Below are positions 38,232 through 45,704 of a stretch of DNA of 64,000 nt, piece by piece. The translations under genes were made by a program, and so were the position numbers. The stretch spans positions 62,001 through 126,000 of the forward strand of contig SHZF01000008.1 of NCBI GenBank assembly GCA_009692425.1. Direction: 5' to 3'. This DNA comes from Myxococcales bacterium (lineage in GTDB: Bacteria > Myxococcota_A > UBA9042). Below the pieces are notes generated by a model. It made no database searches. It saw nothing but the letters and a program-made list of their open reading frames with translations, and was not told the origin of the DNA. The stretch's first letter is position 1. Each line of letters begins with the position of its first letter.

Positions 38232-39254
38232 ATGACCCTTGCCGCCGCCCCGCCCGACCGCGTGTCCTCGCCCGATGTCGTGGCGGGCCTGCTCGCGCGT
38301 TCGGTGCTGCTCGTCACCGGCAAGGGCGGCGTGGGCAAAAGCACGGTCGCGGTCGCTTTGGCCCGGCTCGCGGCCAGCCGCGGCAAGCGCGTGCTGCTGG
38401 TCGAGCTCGAATCGGTGTCGCACGCCGGCCCCCTGTTCAAGCGGCCCGTCGGCGCCCAGCCCGTCGATGTCGCGCCGCGCCTGACCGCGGTGTGCCTGCA
38501 GACGGCCGACTCCCTGCGCCACTTCGCGCTGCAGCAGCTCAAGGTGCCCGCGCTCGTCAATCTGGCGCTGCGCAACCGCTCCGTCGAGCACTTCTTCCAG
38601 GCGATGCCGGCGATCAAGCCGATCCTGTTCCTCTACCACCTGTGGTGTCTCGAATCGATCCACGGGCCGCACGGCGATGCGCGCTGGGACCTCATCGTGT
38701 GCGACCTGCCGACCACGGGGTTCGCGATCGGCATGTACGAGATTCCGCGCACGCTCAGCACGGTGTTCCGGCTCGGACCGATCGCGGGCTATGCCGACGG
38801 CATGCAGAAACTGCTCGGCGACCCGCGCCGCACCGGCCTCGTACTCGTCGCGCTGCCCGAAGAGATGCCGCTGGTCGAGACGATCGAACTCCACGCGGCG
38901 ATGCAGCGGCGCTTCGGGGTCGAGGCGGCCGCGGTCGTGGTCAACGGGATGTTTCCGGAACTCGTCGCCCCCGCCGACCTCGCCGAGCTGCGTGCGGCCC
39001 TCGACAGGCCCGGGACACCGGACGCCGCCACGACTGCCCCTGCAAACTCCGACGCCGCCCTTGCTGCCTGGCGCTGGGCCGCCGAGGTCGTCGCGTCGCG
39101 GCGCCAGCGTGCCACCGAAGCCCTGCCGCGCCTGCGTGCGGTGGTCGGCGACCGCGTGCTGGCGCTGCCGTTCTTGTTCCGCCGCGACCTGCCGCTCGAT
39201 GCCATCGACGGGCTCGCTGCCCGCTTGGGTGGCCAGGACGGGGAGCCGCGATGA
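38232..39254 (+). CDS. ArsA/GET3-like P-loop ATPase, first of a pair
   Basis: Cytoplasmic ATPase of the ArsA/TRC40/MinD branch. The 340-aa product has the deviant Walker A LLVTGKGGVGKSTVAVALA near residues 31-49, the switch-I-like LLVELES stretch, the IVCDLPTTGFA switch-II motif in the middle, and a C-terminal helical domain. It lacks the arsenite-binding cysteines. It overlaps the second ArsA-like gene by ATGA. Such adjacent pairs are reported in several high-GC bacteria; by analogy with the two halves of ArsA, they may form a heterodimer. The client is unknown. Confidence 0.85.
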   Translation: MTLAAAPPDRVSSPDVVAGLLARSVLLVTGKGGVGKSTVAVALARLAASRGKRVLLVELESVSHAGPLFKRPVGAQPVDVAPRLTAVCLQTADSLRHFALQQLKVPALVNLALRNRSVEHFFQAMPAIKPILFLYHLWCLESIHGPHGDARWDLIVCDLPTTGFAIGMYEIPRTLSTVFRLGPIAGYADGMQKLLGDPRRTGLVLVALPEEMPLVETIELHAAMQRRFGVEAAAVVVNGMFPELVAPADLAELRAALDRPGTPDAATTAPANSDAALAAWRWAAEVVASRRQRATEALPRLRAVVGDRVLALPFLFRRDLPLDAIDGLAARLGGQDGEPR

Positions 39255-40453
39255 CCTACAATGCGCTCGCCAACGTGCTCGACGCCAGCCGGGTGCTCGT
39301 GCTGTGTGGCTCCGGCGGCGTCGGCAAAACGACGACGTCGGCGGCGCTTGCGGTCACGGCGGCGCGGCGCGGGCGCAAGGTGCTGGTGCTCACGATCGAC
39401 CCTGCCCAGCGGCTGCTGCAGGCGCTCGGCCTGCACGGCCACGGGCTGGCGCCGAACGCGCCCCACGAGGTGTTGCCAAAGCGGGCCGCCGACTTGCCCG
39501 CGGACCTGGCCGTGACGCCCGGCGGCAGTCTGCACGCGATGATGCTCGACGCGGAGTCCGGGGCCATCGCCATGGTCGAGCGACTGCTGCCCGACAAGGC
39601 CCTGCGCAGCCAGGTGTTGGGCAACCGCGTCTACCGCGCGTTCCTGCCCGCCCTGCAGGCCTCGCCGGACTACATCGCGCTCGAACTCATCGCATCTCTC
39701 GCCGAAGCCGGGCACTTCGACCTCGTCGTGCTCGACACGCCGCCGATGCACAATGCGCTAGATTTCCTCCATGCTGGCGGGACGTTGTCTGCTTTCATCA
39801 ACGAGCGCGTGCTGCGCTGGTTCGCCAAGGTGCCGCAGCCGGGGCAGAAAGCACGCCTGTCGCTGCTGAGCGCAGGCACCTCGATGGCGATGGCCGTGCT
39901 CGGCAAACTGTTCGGCCACGAGGCGCTGCCGGACATCGCGCAGTTCTTCGCGTCGTTTCAGGACGTGCTGCCGCGCCTGAAGGAGCGCACCCAGCAGACC
40001 GATCGCCTGCTGCGTTCGCCGGCGACTGCGTTCCTCGTCGTGACCGCGCCGGGCGAGACGGCCCTGCGCGAGGCTCGCCACCTGCACGGCGTGCTGCGCG
40101 CCCACGACATGCGGGTCGCCGGCTTCATTGTGAACCGCGTGGTGCAAGCCCCGGCCGTCTTGCGTGGTGAGCACGATGCCGCGACCGAAGCCCTGCACCA
40201 CCACCTGACGCACCACGGCCACGGCGCCGACCGGGCCCATGCGCTCGCCGCCGCTCTCGGCGCTGCCGCCCGCCAGCTCGAATTCCTGGCAAGCGCCGAC
40301 GAAGCGCACGTGGCCGCCTTGGAACAGTTGGGGGGCTTCGGGTCGCTGTGCACGGTGGTAGGGCAGCGCGAGCAGGACATCCACACAGTGGCCGAACTGG
40401 CGCAATTGGGCGGCGCGCTGCTGGATGGTTTGCGCGGCCACCGCACTCGCTGA
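39251..40453 (+). CDS. ArsA/GET3-like P-loop ATPase, second of a pair
   Basis: The 400-aa product has the Walker A LVLCGSGGVGKTTTSAALA near residues 15-33 and the LTIDPAQRL motif at about 48-56. The DLVVLDTPPMHNALDFL switch II lies near 155-170, and TAFLVVTAPGETALREA near 257-273. LTIDPAQ is the signature of ArsA/GET3 rather than MinD. A long Ala/His-rich helical C-terminus follows. No CxxC or arsenite-site cysteine triad is seen. Translational coupling with the preceding paralogue implies a joint complex. No arsenic genes are nearby, so arsenite efflux is unlikely. Confidence 0.87.
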   Translation: MTYNALANVLDASRVLVLCGSGGVGKTTTSAALAVTAARRGRKVLVLTIDPAQRLLQALGLHGHGLAPNAPHEVLPKRAADLPADLAVTPGGSLHAMMLDAESGAIAMVERLLPDKALRSQVLGNRVYRAFLPALQASPDYIALELIASLAEAGHFDLVVLDTPPMHNALDFLHAGGTLSAFINERVLRWFAKVPQPGQKARLSLLSAGTSMAMAVLGKLFGHEALPDIAQFFASFQDVLPRLKERTQQTDRLLRSPATAFLVVTAPGETALREARHLHGVLRAHDMRVAGFIVNRVVQAPAVLRGEHDAATEALHHHLTHHGHGADRAHALAAALGAAARQLEFLASADEAHVAALEQLGGFGSLCTVVGQREQDIHTVAELAQLGGALLDGLRGHRTR

Positions 40454-40471
40454 CGGCGCCCCGTTGGCCGG

Positions 40472-40852
40472 CTAGCCGAACCGGACCGACCCACCCGTAA
40501 ACACGCGCCCGCGGCCGATTTCCGTGTACGTGACGAAGGCGTTGCCGGGTTCGAGGCGCAGTTCGGCACACAGCACGGCGGCGGCGGCTTCGAGAGCGGC
40601 GCGGATTTGCGCGTCCGACCGGCCGGCATAGGCCGCGATGTCGAGCAGCGGCGGGTGGGTGCCGGCGGGCTGGAGGGCCGCCGCGCTGGACCCCTGCACG
40701 AAACTGCCCGGCGCGAGCGGTTGATGCACGGCAAAGACGCGGGCGGCATCGACACCGAGGCACGGCGCGACCGCTGCGACCAGCGCGGCCAGCACGCGCG
40801 GGGGCGGCACATCGGCAGGCAGGGGCAGCGTGCGCAAGGTGAGGACGGGCAT
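40472..40852 (-). CDS. Tautomerase/MIF-superfamily-like protein
   Basis: The 126-aa product starts MPVLTLRT, with Pro2 in the position of the catalytic N-terminal proline of the 4-oxalocrotonate tautomerase/MIF superfamily. Its length fits a two-module (MIF or CHMI-like) subunit. The ATG at 40850-40852 exposes this proline after Met removal, whereas in-frame sequence upstream adds only Arg/Pro-rich residues. A conserved VTYTEIGRGRVFTGG ending resembles the second beta-alpha-beta unit. Substrate is unknown. It is convergent with the ArsA-like pair. Confidence 0.65.
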   Translation of the reverse strand: MPVLTLRTLPLPADVPPPRVLAALVAAVAPCLGVDAARVFAVHQPLAPGSFVQGSSAAALQPAGTHPPLLDIAAYAGRSDAQIRAALEAAAAVLCAELRLEPGNAFVTYTEIGRGRVFTGGSVRFG

Positions 40853-40925
40853 GGGCGGCAGCGTGCCATGGCGCGGCGCGTGCGGCCAGCGGGGTGGGCC
40901 ATGCGGCGACCCGCATCGGCATCTC

Positions 40926-40953
40926 TTGCGAACCTGCACCGCGCTCTTATGCT
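40926..40953 (+). promoter_or_regulatory. Possible sigma-70 type promoter ahead of the SMUG1 gene
   Basis: TTGCGA (40926-40931), a 16-base spacer and TATGCT (40948-40953) lie 8 bases before an ATG at 40962. It would transcribe the short ORF and the SMUG1 gene coupled to it. Confidence 0.45.
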
Positions 40954-40961
40954 AGTTGACG

Positions 40962-41312
40962 ATGCACGCGCCCATTCGCACGACCACCCTCCAACTCCCA
41001 GCTTCGAAAACTTTTTTGCGCATGGTTCACGGTTCTCCTGTTGTGGTCGTCACGGGCCCGCGCCAATCTGGCAGGACCGCATCGGAGCGAACACGTTCGC
41101 CAGACGACCCCGGTGAGCACCACAACCCCGATCGTCGGCATGACGGCTACCTGCGTGATCCCGGCACATGGTCGGTACTCGATCGCGGGTTGTTCGAGGC
41201 GATGTCGGCGATTCGTGCTCGCCGTGGGGGCACCGCCGACGTCGAGCGATCCGGTGTGCTCGGGTCGGCGACGTTCGCCCGGGTCGAGATCCACGAGAGC
41301 CGGGAGCCCTGA
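40962..41312 (+). pseudogene. Probable AAA-ATPase (AAA_14-like) N-terminal remnant
   Basis: An open frame of about 116 codons. Residues about 20-40 contain R..HGSPVVVVTGPRQSGRT, which resembles the Walker A region of AAA_14/DUF4143-type ATPases (GPRQ.GKT with Arg in place of Lys). After that the sequence becomes Arg/Asp/His-rich without Walker B or the DUF4143 domain, so it looks truncated. The stop overlaps the SMUG1 ATG (TGATG), which would couple translation. It may be a leftover gene start now serving as a leader for SMUG1, or spurious. Sequence 40853-40961 holds only the promoter. Confidence 0.45.
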
Positions 41313-42022
41313 TGCTCAACCAGATCACCGACGACCTGATCCGCGACCTCGACGGGCTCCCGTTCGGCCCGCCGGTCACCTACGTCTACAACCCGCTGGT
41401 CTATGCCCGAGCCCCCTGGGACGTCTACTGCGAGCGCTACGGCGTCGGCCCGCGCGAGGTCTTGTTGGTCGGGCTGAATCCCGGACCCTTCGGCATGGCT
41501 CAAGTTGGCGTGCCGTTCGGTGAGGTCTCGATGGTGCGCGATTGGCTCCGCATCGAGGCACCGGTCGGCAAGCCCCCGCTCGAACACCCGAAGCGGCCCG
41601 TGCTCGGGTTCGCGTGCCGCCGCAGCGAGGTGTCGGGTGCGCGGCTGTGGGGTTGGGCGCGGGAACGGTTCGGGACACCGGCGCACTTTTTCCGCCGCTT
41701 CATCGTTACGAACTACTGCCCGCTCGTCTTCATCGAGGCGACGGGTGCGAACCGGACTCCCGACAAGCTGCCGGCCGCCGAGCGGGAGCCCTTGGCCGCC
41801 GCGTGCGACCGGGCGCTGCGCCGGACCATCGACCACTTCCAGCCCCGGTTCGTCGTTGGGGTTGGCAAGTTCGCCGAGCAACGCATTCGCGCCGTGCTGG
41901 CTCCGGTCCCCGCTGGCGTCGTTGTCGGCAGCGTGCCACACCCGAGCCCGGCAAATCCGCTTGCCAACGCCGGCTGGGCCGCCCAGATGGACCGGGCCCT
42001 GGCCGGACTCGGCGTGGCCTGA
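41312..42022 (+). CDS. SMUG1-type uracil-DNA glycosylase
   Basis: SMUG1 removes uracil and 5-hydroxymethyluracil from DNA, starting base-excision repair. The 236-aa product has the family active-site motif GLNPGPFGMAQVGVPFGE, with the key asparagine near residue 56, then FACRRSEVSGARLWGW. The C-terminal HPSPANPLAN loop with its histidine inserts into the minor groove. The ATG (41312) shares bases with the preceding stop codon. SMUG1 is common in animals and scattered among bacteria, so this is a less usual choice of uracil glycosylase. Confidence 0.93.
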   Translation: MLNQITDDLIRDLDGLPFGPPVTYVYNPLVYARAPWDVYCERYGVGPREVLLVGLNPGPFGMAQVGVPFGEVSMVRDWLRIEAPVGKPPLEHPKRPVLGFACRRSEVSGARLWGWARERFGTPAHFFRRFIVTNYCPLVFIEATGANRTPDKLPAAEREPLAAACDRALRRTIDHFQPRFVVGVGKFAEQRIRAVLAPVPAGVVVGSVPHPSPANPLANAGWAAQMDRALAGLGVA

Positions 42023-42109
42023 CCGGAACAGAAAAATGCCCCTTGCGATCCACCACCTGCGTGGGCACGCTGCGGCCAGCCGGTCAGCTACGCGACGCGG
42101 GAGCAACCC

Positions 42110-43327
42110 ATGAGCGACATCTCTCCAGCGCGTGTGCGGTTGGCCTGCGCCGCGGCAGCGATGGTCTTTGCCAGCTGTGGCGAGGCGCCCGCCGCCGGTG
42201 TGCTGGCCACGGGTGACAGCGCGCCCGAAACCAACGTTGCGCCCGACACCGGCCCCGGCACAGTCACGCCCGACCCCAGCGCGTGGGGCCCGTACGGCGT
42301 CGGCACCCGCAGCTACGCCTGGGTCGATGCCAAGCGCCAGAACCGCATGGTCACCACGCAGATCTGGCACCCCGCGGCGCCCTGCGGCAAGGGCATCAGC
42401 TACCTGCAACTGTTCCCCGGCAAGGCGTGCGGCGACGTCGAGCCGGAGATGAAGGGCGCGCCCTACCCGATCATCTTGTTCTCGCACGGCTTCAAGGGCG
42501 TCAACACGCAGTCGGTCAGCCTCATCGAGCACCTTGCCAGCCACGGCTACGTCGTCGTCGCCCCCAACCACGTCGGCAACACGCTTTTCGACTTCACGGC
42601 CAAGGACAAGGACGTCGCCAACGCGGCCATCGAGCGCGCCAACGACGTGCGCTTCGCCTACGACGAAGCCCTGAAACTGAACGCGAAAGGTGACCTCGCG
42701 GGCAGCATGGACAGTGCCAACGTCGCGATGACCGGACACAGCTTCGGGGCGTGGACGGCGCTGGTAGTCGCGGGCGGCGAAGTCGACGTGGACGCGGCCA
42801 AGGCGGCGTGCGCGGCGGGTTCGAAATCGGACATCTTCTGCAAGTACCTGGGCTTCTGGCCGCCAGGCAGCACGATCAAGCTGAGCGAGAAGATTCCCGG
42901 CCTCAAGGCGGCCATCGCGTGGGCGCCGGCCGGCTATTCGTCGTTTGGCGACAAGGGCCTGGCGCTCGTCAAGGTGCCCGTGTTCGTAATGGGCGGCACG
43001 CTCGACAATACCGCTCCGCTGCAATGGGAGATCGATCCCATCTACAACGCCCTGCCCGCGCCCAAGGCCGAGGTCGTGGTGCAGGACGCGAGCCACATGA
43101 GTTTCACGAACATCTGTGGGCTGCCCGCGGCCGAGGTGGTGATCAAGGACTTCTGCGGGGTCAAGGGCGTGGCGAAGCCGGACGATGCGTTCAAGAACAT
43201 CAACACTTTCTCCACAGCATGGCTGGCGCGCTGGGTGGCGGGCGACAAGGCGATGGCGGCGTGGTTCGACCCCACCAGCAAAGGCAAGGTGGGGTTGACG
43301 GCGGTGTCGAAGGCGCAGGGGTTGTAG
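42110..43327 (+). CDS. Alpha/beta-hydrolase lipoprotein (PAF-acetylhydrolase-like)
   Basis: The 405-aa product has a signal peptide with lipobox VFASC (Cys23), then an acidic/Pro linker to about residue 58. The hydrolase domain carries the nucleophile elbow TGHSFGAW (Ser211), an oxyanion-side FSHGFKG near 124, a likely acid at GGTLDNTAP and the His in DASHMSF. This fits PAF-acetylhydrolase/chlorophyllase-type lipases. ATG at 42110 with GGGAG upstream. It is probably anchored to the outer membrane and acts on lipids or esters; the substrate is not known. Several cysteines could form disulfides. Confidence 0.85.
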   Translation: MSDISPARVRLACAAAAMVFASCGEAPAAGVLATGDSAPETNVAPDTGPGTVTPDPSAWGPYGVGTRSYAWVDAKRQNRMVTTQIWHPAAPCGKGISYLQLFPGKACGDVEPEMKGAPYPIILFSHGFKGVNTQSVSLIEHLASHGYVVVAPNHVGNTLFDFTAKDKDVANAAIERANDVRFAYDEALKLNAKGDLAGSMDSANVAMTGHSFGAWTALVVAGGEVDVDAAKAACAAGSKSDIFCKYLGFWPPGSTIKLSEKIPGLKAAIAWAPAGYSSFGDKGLALVKVPVFVMGGTLDNTAPLQWEIDPIYNALPAPKAEVVVQDASHMSFTNICGLPAAEVVIKDFCGVKGVAKPDDAFKNINTFSTAWLARWVAGDKAMAAWFDPTSKGKVGLTAVSKAQGL

Positions 43328-43456
43328 GGGATCACCTTGCAGCGCGAACCGCAGCAGCCACGGGTCACGTCAGGCTGACCAGCGAGGTCCGCCCCGACAA
43401 CGACGGCGACGACGACCTCGCCGGCATCGCGAACGCCTGCGCCGGCGAAGGGCGCG

Positions 43457-43807
43457 ATGGAGGTGGAGTCGGGCCGAGCGGTGCGCAGAGCGTTGGAGCG
43501 GGCAGGTTGGCGATTCGCGCGACAGATCGGCAGCCACATGGTGCTCGTCAAGCCGGGCCCGATGGTGTCGCTGTCGATTCCTGACCACCGCGAACTGACG
43601 CCCGGCAGTTTGCTGGCGCTGATCCGGGCCACGGGGATGGCGGCACACGAGGTCAGCCAGCACACCTGGCACCTGCTCTTCTACAAGTTCGCTACGCAGG
43701 TTACTTCGGCCAACTCGTCCATGGCTGCGTTTCTACTCCTGGCCGAGAACTCTGGGTGCCGGCCGTTTCGGGTAACACCTTTGAAATTGCGCCGTTTTCC
43801 CTGCTGA
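43457..43807 (+). CDS. HicA-like mRNA interferase with an atypical C-terminal tail
   Basis: The first 65 residues match HicA (YcfA): a GRAVRRALERAGW..ARQ.GSHMVLVKPG core with the catalytic histidine at residue 27, a second SLSIPDH.ELTPG strand and a helical ALIRATGM end. HicA proteins are usually 60-80 aa, but this ORF continues to 116 aa with unrelated sequence that overlaps a different-frame fragment, so the 3' end may be a junction. No HicB antitoxin is recognisable upstream (43328-43456) or downstream. It is either an orphan or a disrupted toxin. Upstream bases read as an Asp/Asn/Gly-rich stretch in another frame. Confidence 0.65.
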   Translation: MEVESGRAVRRALERAGWRFARQIGSHMVLVKPGPMVSLSIPDHRELTPGSLLALIRATGMAAHEVSQHTWHLLFYKFATQVTSANSSMAAFLLLAENSGCRPFRVTPLKLRRFPC

Positions 43808-43935
43808 CCTACGGAATCCGGTTCTTCGGGCGGCGCATCTCTGCCGGCCTGGCATTTATCAAGGGGTTGGGTGATCTTGCGGCCAAGGAGTTCCCCTTGG
43901 GCATTCCCCTGGTGACATACAACGCCCGGTTCTGA
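43669..43935 (+). pseudogene. Fragment of an unidentified gene (lower GC)
   Basis: An open frame without a start, ending in TGA at 43933-43935. It reads plausibly as protein: YAGYFGQLVHGC, RELWVPAVSG, APFSLLTYGIRFFGRR, AKEFPLGIPLVTYNARF. It is noticeably less GC-rich than its surroundings and overlaps the tail of the HicA-like ORF in another frame. It looks like the 3' end of a gene imported or rearranged here. I do not recognise the family. Confidence 0.4.
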
Positions 43936-43972
43936 TCCGGCAGCGCACCGCGCTGTGCGCCAGACGCCAGCA

Positions 43973-45637
43973 TCAGCCACGCCCCGCCAACACCCCGCGC
44001 AGCAGGGTCCGCCCCACCACCATCACCGCCAGCACCTCCTCGGCGCCCTCGAAGATCGACAGCACGCGCGCGTCCTGCCAGTAGCGGCTGACCGCGTACT
44101 CTTCGCTGTACCCCATGCCGCCGTGCAACTGCATCGCCTCGCGCGTGACGTCTTCGGCGGTGCGGCAGGCGAGCAGTTTGACCAGGCTGGCGTCGAGGTC
44201 GCCGTGGCCGCGGTCCATCTTGTCGCACGTGGCGTACGTCATCTGGCGGCACAGGGCCACGCTGGCGGCCATCTCGACCAGCGTCCGGCGGGTCAGGGCG
44301 AGGTCGCTCAAACGGCGGCCGAACACGGACCGGTCCTGGGTGTAGCGCACGGCCGCCCGCAGCGCGGCTTCCATCACACCGACCGCGCGCGCCGCCGTCT
44401 GGATGCGGCCCCCCGCGAACCCAGCCATTTGCAGAGCAAAGCCTTCGCCGTCGGCGCCGATGCGGTTGGCGTCGGGCACGTACCAGTCCTCGAAGAACAC
44501 CGTGAACGAGTGCATGCCGCGGTAGCCGATGGTCGGGATCGCGCGGCCTGCCAGCTTGCCGCCGGCGGGGTACGCGGTGGAGCGGTGGCCGTCTTCGAAC
44601 GCAAAGCTGCGGTCGTCGGCGGGCGGCACCACGGGCGGTTTCTCGGCGAGGAACAGCGTCAATCCCTTCGCCTTGGCGTCGGTCGTGCCGGTGCGCGCCA
44701 GCACCAGCAGCAACGACGCGCGGCCAGCAAACGTACACCAGGTCTTCTCGCCGCGCAGTCGCCAGCCGTCGCCGTCGCGCAGCGCCTGGACGCGCACGGC
44801 GGCCACGTCTGAACCCGCGGCGGGCTCGGTGACGGCAATCGCCACCACGTCCTGGCCGCGCGCGATGCGGGGCAGCCAGCGGCGCTTCTGCTCCTCGGTG
44901 CCGCCCTTGAGCAGCGCCTTCGACGCGATCTCCGGCCGCGTGATGACTGAGCCGCCCGCGCCCAGCGATGCGCGTGCCAGTTCTTCGGTCGCCAACGCCA
45001 TCGCGCGGGTGTCGACGAACTGGCCGCCATAGCGCTCGGGGATCGTGATGCCGAGCGCGCCCAGGTCCGCATACGCCTTGAGCAGCGTCTCGGGCAGCAC
45101 GGCGTCGTGGCGATGGATCGACTCGGCCAGCGGCGCCACCTCGGCGTCGGCAAAATCGCGGAACACGGCGCGCACGTCGGCGTGGTCGTCATCGAGCGCG
45201 TAGGCGTCGGTGGACCACGCGCCGCCGTCGAGCAACCACGGGGCCAGCGCCTGCACTGCGGCCGGGCCCGTCGCCTCGGCAAGCGCGGCCTCCACGTGTG
45301 CGGGGTAGACCGGAGCCTGCGAGGCAGTCACGCCCGCCCGCACGAAGCCCGCGCGCACATCGAGCAGTCCCCGTGACGCGGCAAAACGCCACAGCTGCCG
45401 CACCCGCCCAGCCGTGTGGCGCGCGTCGGCCAGATCGAGCAGTGCGCCCACCGCCACGGTCGTCGCGTGCAACCGGGCAAAGGCGAAGACCTCGTCGCCG
45501 CACGCGTGCAGGGCGTCGTTCGAGACCGCGCCGGGCCGCGCCGGATCGGCCACGCGCAGCGCCAACTGACGCCCGATGTGGGCCACGGCTGCGGTACACG
45601 CGTGCAGGCCGGTCCGCAGGTCGTGAGTCGTTTCCAT
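43973..45637 (-). CDS. Acyl-CoA dehydrogenase with N-terminal extension (methylsuccinyl-CoA dehydrogenase-like layout)
   Basis: A FAD-dependent alpha,beta-desaturase of an acyl-CoA. The 554-aa protein has a helical N-terminal domain (about residues 1-150, with an ARPGAVSNDALHACGDEVF.FARLHA-type segment) and a standard acyl-CoA dehydrogenase core. The core has the ITRPE and AIAVTEPAAGSD flavin motifs and the IFEGAEEVL region, which contains the catalytic glutamate in most family members. The extended architecture and length match (2S)-methylsuccinyl-CoA dehydrogenase and related actinobacterial enzymes, but the substrate is inferred. It lies 67 bases after an MDR reductase gene in the same direction, a plausible ethylmalonyl-type pathway pair. 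Other pathway genes are not visible. Confidence 0.85.
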   Translation of the reverse strand: METTHDLRTGLHACTAAVAHIGRQLALRVADPARPGAVSNDALHACGDEVFAFARLHATTVAVGALLDLADARHTAGRVRQLWRFAASRGLLDVRAGFVRAGVTASQAPVYPAHVEAALAEATGPAAVQALAPWLLDGGAWSTDAYALDDDHADVRAVFRDFADAEVAPLAESIHRHDAVLPETLLKAYADLGALGITIPERYGGQFVDTRAMALATEELARASLGAGGSVITRPEIASKALLKGGTEEQKRRWLPRIARGQDVVAIAVTEPAAGSDVAAVRVQALRDGDGWRLRGEKTWCTFAGRASLLLVLARTGTTDAKAKGLTLFLAEKPPVVPPADDRSFAFEDGHRSTAYPAGGKLAGRAIPTIGYRGMHSFTVFFEDWYVPDANRIGADGEGFALQMAGFAGGRIQTAARAVGVMEAALRAAVRYTQDRSVFGRRLSDLALTRRTLVEMAASVALCRQMTYATCDKMDRGHGDLDASLVKLLACRTAEDVTREAMQLHGGMGYSEEYAVSRYWQDARVLSIFEGAEEVLAVMVVGRTLLRGVLAGRG

Positions 45638-45704
45638 GCGGTGCGTTCCTGGCGGTGCGGGTTCGTTCCTGCGCTGCCGGGTTGTTCCTGGCCGGGCGCG
45701 CGGC

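Noticed and set aside
43328-43456. HicB antitoxin upstream of the HicA-like gene
   Set aside because: No HicB-like strand-helix pattern in any frame; only an Asp/Asn/Gly-rich stretch without a start.
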